Shown one piece after another: positions 4,345-6,668 of a stretch of DNA of 6,668 nucleotides (the stretch's first letter is position 1; every line of letters begins with the position of its first letter). The stretch comes from JAGOBX01 sp017999075 [NCBI: Candidatus Babelota bacterium]. Its GTDB lineage: Bacteria; JAGOBX01. The notes beneath the pieces were generated by a model that saw only the letters and a program-made list of their open reading frames with translations, made no database searches and had not been told where the DNA came from. Location: positions 1 through 6,668 of the forward strand of contig JAGOBX010000198.1 in assembly GCA_017999075.1 (NCBI GenBank), given 5' to 3'. The position numbers and the translations under genes were made by a program.

Positions 4345-6668
4345 ATGTTAAAAGAAAAATTATTAAAAAATGCGGTATTGACTTTGCTCGCTGTAGTATT
4401 TTTTATAGTAACTGTTTTATTTACCACTAAAACCCAGAATATAGTACTTAATAAACCTGTTGCAGTAGTTGTTGTCGGAATGGCTATTTTGTTTCTATGG
4501 ATTATTCATTCTGTTGAACGCGGTTCTTTTGAATTGCCGTCATCTCCAGTCACTTTTCCTTTAGTGATGATGATACTAATAGGATGTGTAATTCATACCG
4601 CAATATCGCCTTTTAAATATTATGCGCTTGAAGAATCAGGCCGGTTTTTAGGGTATTTTATAGCCATACTGGCAATTATTAAATATATGACTGACATGAA
4701 AACCGTAATGAAATTTTTAAATTTCATTGTGCTGATAACATGTTTCACTTCAGTCTATGGAATAATGCAGATATACGGTATAGACCCTTTTGTTGAATGG
4801 GGAATGCCGACTATTCCTTATGTTTCGACATTCGGAAATCAGAACTTTTTTGCAGGGTATCTTGTAACTGTAATACCTATATGCATAGCAATTATATTCA
4901 CTTCAGGAAATTATACATTTAAATCTGTTTCTTTTTTGACATATGTTCTTGCGAGTTTTAATATAATATATTCAGGAAACCGCAGCGCTATAATAGGCTG
5001 GGCATTTGAAAATATGCTGTTTATAATTTTCAGTATCAGATTTGGCTTCTTAAGTTTTTGTTTGAAAAATAAAAAAGTTTTTTTTATAACAATAATTTCT
5101 TCACTTATTTTATTTATTTTGACTTTTTATGTGTCAATGAAACTGAGCCCTTATTTTGATTTACGCATGAAAACTATTTTTCAGACAAAATTCGGAACCA
5201 ATAAAGTCCGCGTTATAATGTGGACCGGAGCAGCGCGTATGTTCAGAGAAAAACCTATTATGGGTCAGGGAATGGGAACTTTTCAATTGACATTCGGACC
5301 AAAACGGCCTTCAAATTATAACAGGTCAGGAGTCAGCCATAATACTATGCATTCGCATAATGAATATATGGAATGGTTTTCGGAGATGGGGTTAGTAGGC
5401 ATAACTTTATTCTGGTGGATAATGGCGAGTTACTTTATTTTTACAATTCATATGCTTATAAAAGTGAAAAATAAAATTTTCAGGAATCTTCAGATAGGGT
5501 TGATGTGTTCTGTGTTGGGATTTCTTGTGGAAAATATAATGAGTGTTAACTACAGGTGGACTGCTCCTGCGTTAAATGCGTGGTTTGTTATGGGTCTTTC
5601 TGTAGCTTTATGCTACGCGGTTAAAAATGAAGTTCCGGCGTTACAACCAAGTTCTTCTAAAAAAACACAGTGGAACACTAATCCTGTAAAATATATTTTG
5701 TATGCAGGTTTGGTTATAATGTTTGTATATATGCTTTCGTTTTGTTTTAAAATGATAAAATCTGATTTTTATTTGAAAATGGGTATGGTGAGAGTTGACA
5801 GCGGAACTCCTAATGAACAAATGCTGAACGAAGCTGAATATTTTTTAAAAAAATCAATTGAGCTGTATCCGTTTGATTTGTCAAGTTATTATAAACTCGG
5901 ATTTGTTTATTTGCAGAAAGGTTCAAATTTGATAAATAAAAATCAGATGCAGGAAGGCAGAACTTTTCTGCTGAAAGCTCTGGATATGTATAATGAAATA
6001 ATTAAACTTGCTCCGAACTACGCACAAATTCATAATAATTTGGGAATGCTTCATAATCAACTGAGAAATGAGTTTGAAGCTGTCCGTCAATTTGAATGGG
6101 CGACAATTCTTGAAAATAATGAAAAAAACCACGAAAATTTGATACGATTTTATATTAACAGGTTTAATAATCCCGGAAATGCGTTTTATCACGCTTATAT
6201 GCTTAAAGAAATTGCGCGTGAAGAAAAAGACAGAAAAATAGGAATGTATTTATACAATTATCCGCATATTTCTAAAATATATTCTATTGAAAAAATTAAT
6301 GAAGATACAAAAAGATTTTATTCGGAATTTTCGCAGTATCAGGATTTATACACTGAAACTTTGAGAAATATCTCATCTATACGATCTATGAGGAACGATA
6401 ATAAATCAGCGGTAAACTGGATTTCTCTTGCCATTGATTTAAATGACAGCAATACGATTTACAAAGCTGTTATGATGGAATATATGATGAAATCAAATAA
6501 TATAGGTAATATAAAGAAATATTTTTATTTTTTGGATAAAAAATATTCTGATATTAAGTTTAAAGGAGAATTGTTTAAAAATATTCTTCCGCTGTTTAAT
6601 CAATATGCTCAAAATGGAACTAATAAACCTGATGACAGAGCTGAAGTTTATTTGTTGATGGCTAAAGC
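4345..6668 (+). CDS. O-antigen ligase/polymerase-like membrane protein with TPR tail (partial)
   Basis: Open from ATG 4345 to the right edge (774 full codons, no stop), so the C-terminus is missing. About thirteen hydrophobic segments span residues 8-470, with a larger loop at about 266-350. This is the Wzy_C / O-antigen ligase (WaaL, PglL, Wzy) pattern of inner-membrane enzymes that move or polymerise undecaprenyl-linked glycans on the periplasmic side. Family-like signatures are FGNQNFFAGYL (163-173), SGNRSAIIGW (210-219, Arg213), Arg298 before PIMGQGMGTF (304-313) and HSHNEYMEWFSEMGLVG (336-352); Arg and His residues in these positions are needed for ligase activity in studied WaaL proteins. 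After the last membrane segment, residues 494-590 look like TPRs (SIELYPFDLSSYYKLGFVYL; EIIKLAPNYAQIHNNLGML), followed by helical sequence to the edge. It could be ligase, polymerase or O-oligosaccharyltransferase; motifs alone do not decide. It has a weak ribosome site (GGTG) and lies 26 bp after dapA, probably in the same operon. Confidence 0.85.
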   Translation, partial: MLKEKLLKNAVLTLLAVVFFIVTVLFTTKTQNIVLNKPVAVVVVGMAILFLWIIHSVERGSFELPSSPVTFPLVMMILIGCVIHTAISPFKYYALEESGRFLGYFIAILAIIKYMTDMKTVMKFLNFIVLITCFTSVYGIMQIYGIDPFVEWGMPTIPYVSTFGNQNFFAGYLVTVIPICIAIIFTSGNYTFKSVSFLTYVLASFNIIYSGNRSAIIGWAFENMLFIIFSIRFGFLSFCLKNKKVFFITIISSLILFILTFYVSMKLSPYFDLRMKTIFQTKFGTNKVRVIMWTGAARMFREKPIMGQGMGTFQLTFGPKRPSNYNRSGVSHNTMHSHNEYMEWFSEMGLVGITLFWWIMASYFIFTIHMLIKVKNKIFRNLQIGLMCSVLGFLVENIMSVNYRWTAPALNAWFVMGLSVALCYAVKNEVPALQPSSSKKTQWNTNPVKYILYAGLVIMFVYMLSFCFKMIKSDFYLKMGMVRVDSGTPNEQMLNEAEYFLKKSIELYPFDLSSYYKLGFVYLQKGSNLINKNQMQEGRTFLLKALDMYNEIIKLAPNYAQIHNNLGMLHNQLRNEFEAVRQFEWATILENNEKNHENLIRFYINRFNNPGNAFYHAYMLKEIAREEKDRKIGMYLYNYPHISKIYSIEKINEDTKRFYSEFSQYQDLYTETLRNISSIRSMRNDNKSAVNWISLAIDLNDSNTIYKAVMMEYMMKSNNIGNIKKYFYFLDKKYSDIKFKGELFKNILPLFNQYAQNGTNKPDDRAEVYLLMAK

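Noticed and set aside
5923-6192. 89-codon open frame on the minus strand
   Set aside because: It is antisense to the TPR region of the ligase-like gene, whose frame is continuous here.
1-6668. CRISPR array, tRNA, rRNA, insertion sequence or phage element
   Set aside because: No regularly spaced repeats, no cloverleaf-like or rRNA-like sequence, no transposase motif and no terminal inverted repeats were seen on either strand.

Overview
The window is AT-rich (about 30% G+C by eye) and carries five protein-coding genes, two of them cut by the window edges. A lysine/diaminopimelate biosynthesis gene sits next to a Wzy/WaaL-type O-antigen ligase-like membrane protein with a TPR tail, which suggests a Gram-negative-type (diderm) bacterium. 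The base composition, the mixture of strong and absent Shine-Dalgarno sites and the Wzy_C-TPR architecture would fit an uncultured anaerobic or host-associated lineage such as Elusimicrobiota/Endomicrobiia. That placement is only an impression and cannot be settled from this window.

Layout, left to right: (1) 1-91, minus strand: the first 30 codons of a response regulator, continuing off the left edge. (2) 92-260: a divergent intergenic region with a perfect 12-bp palindrome. (3) 261-1205, plus strand: an APH/choline-kinase-fold phosphotransferase of unknown substrate. (4) 1206-1284: a short convergent gap without a recognisable hairpin terminator. (5) 1285-3054, minus strand: a 7-TM, PAS, HisKA, HATPase sensor histidine kinase. 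An open frame continues upstream to a TTG at 3198, but I argue that ATG 3054 is the start. (6) 3055-3442: a divergent, gene-free control region with candidate promoters, a 17-bp-period tandem duplication at the kinase start, a G+C-rich palindrome and a spaced direct repeat. (7) 3443-4318, plus strand: dapA, with a strong Shine-Dalgarno. (8) 4345 to the right edge, plus strand: the O-antigen ligase/polymerase-like protein with C-terminal TPRs, 26 bp behind dapA and probably cotranscribed with it.

Together, the kinase has no receiver domain, and the response regulator at the left edge lies on the same strand downstream of it. They could form a two-component pair separated by the oppositely oriented phosphotransferase gene. 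DapA supplies diaminopimelate/lysine precursors for peptidoglycan and protein, and its neighbour acts on surface polysaccharide, so the right half has a cell-envelope theme. The window is mostly recognisable families. The features most worth a second look are the frame-altering duplication at the kinase start and the small symmetric or repeated motifs in the two divergent control regions. I do not see clear evidence for a wholly new system.
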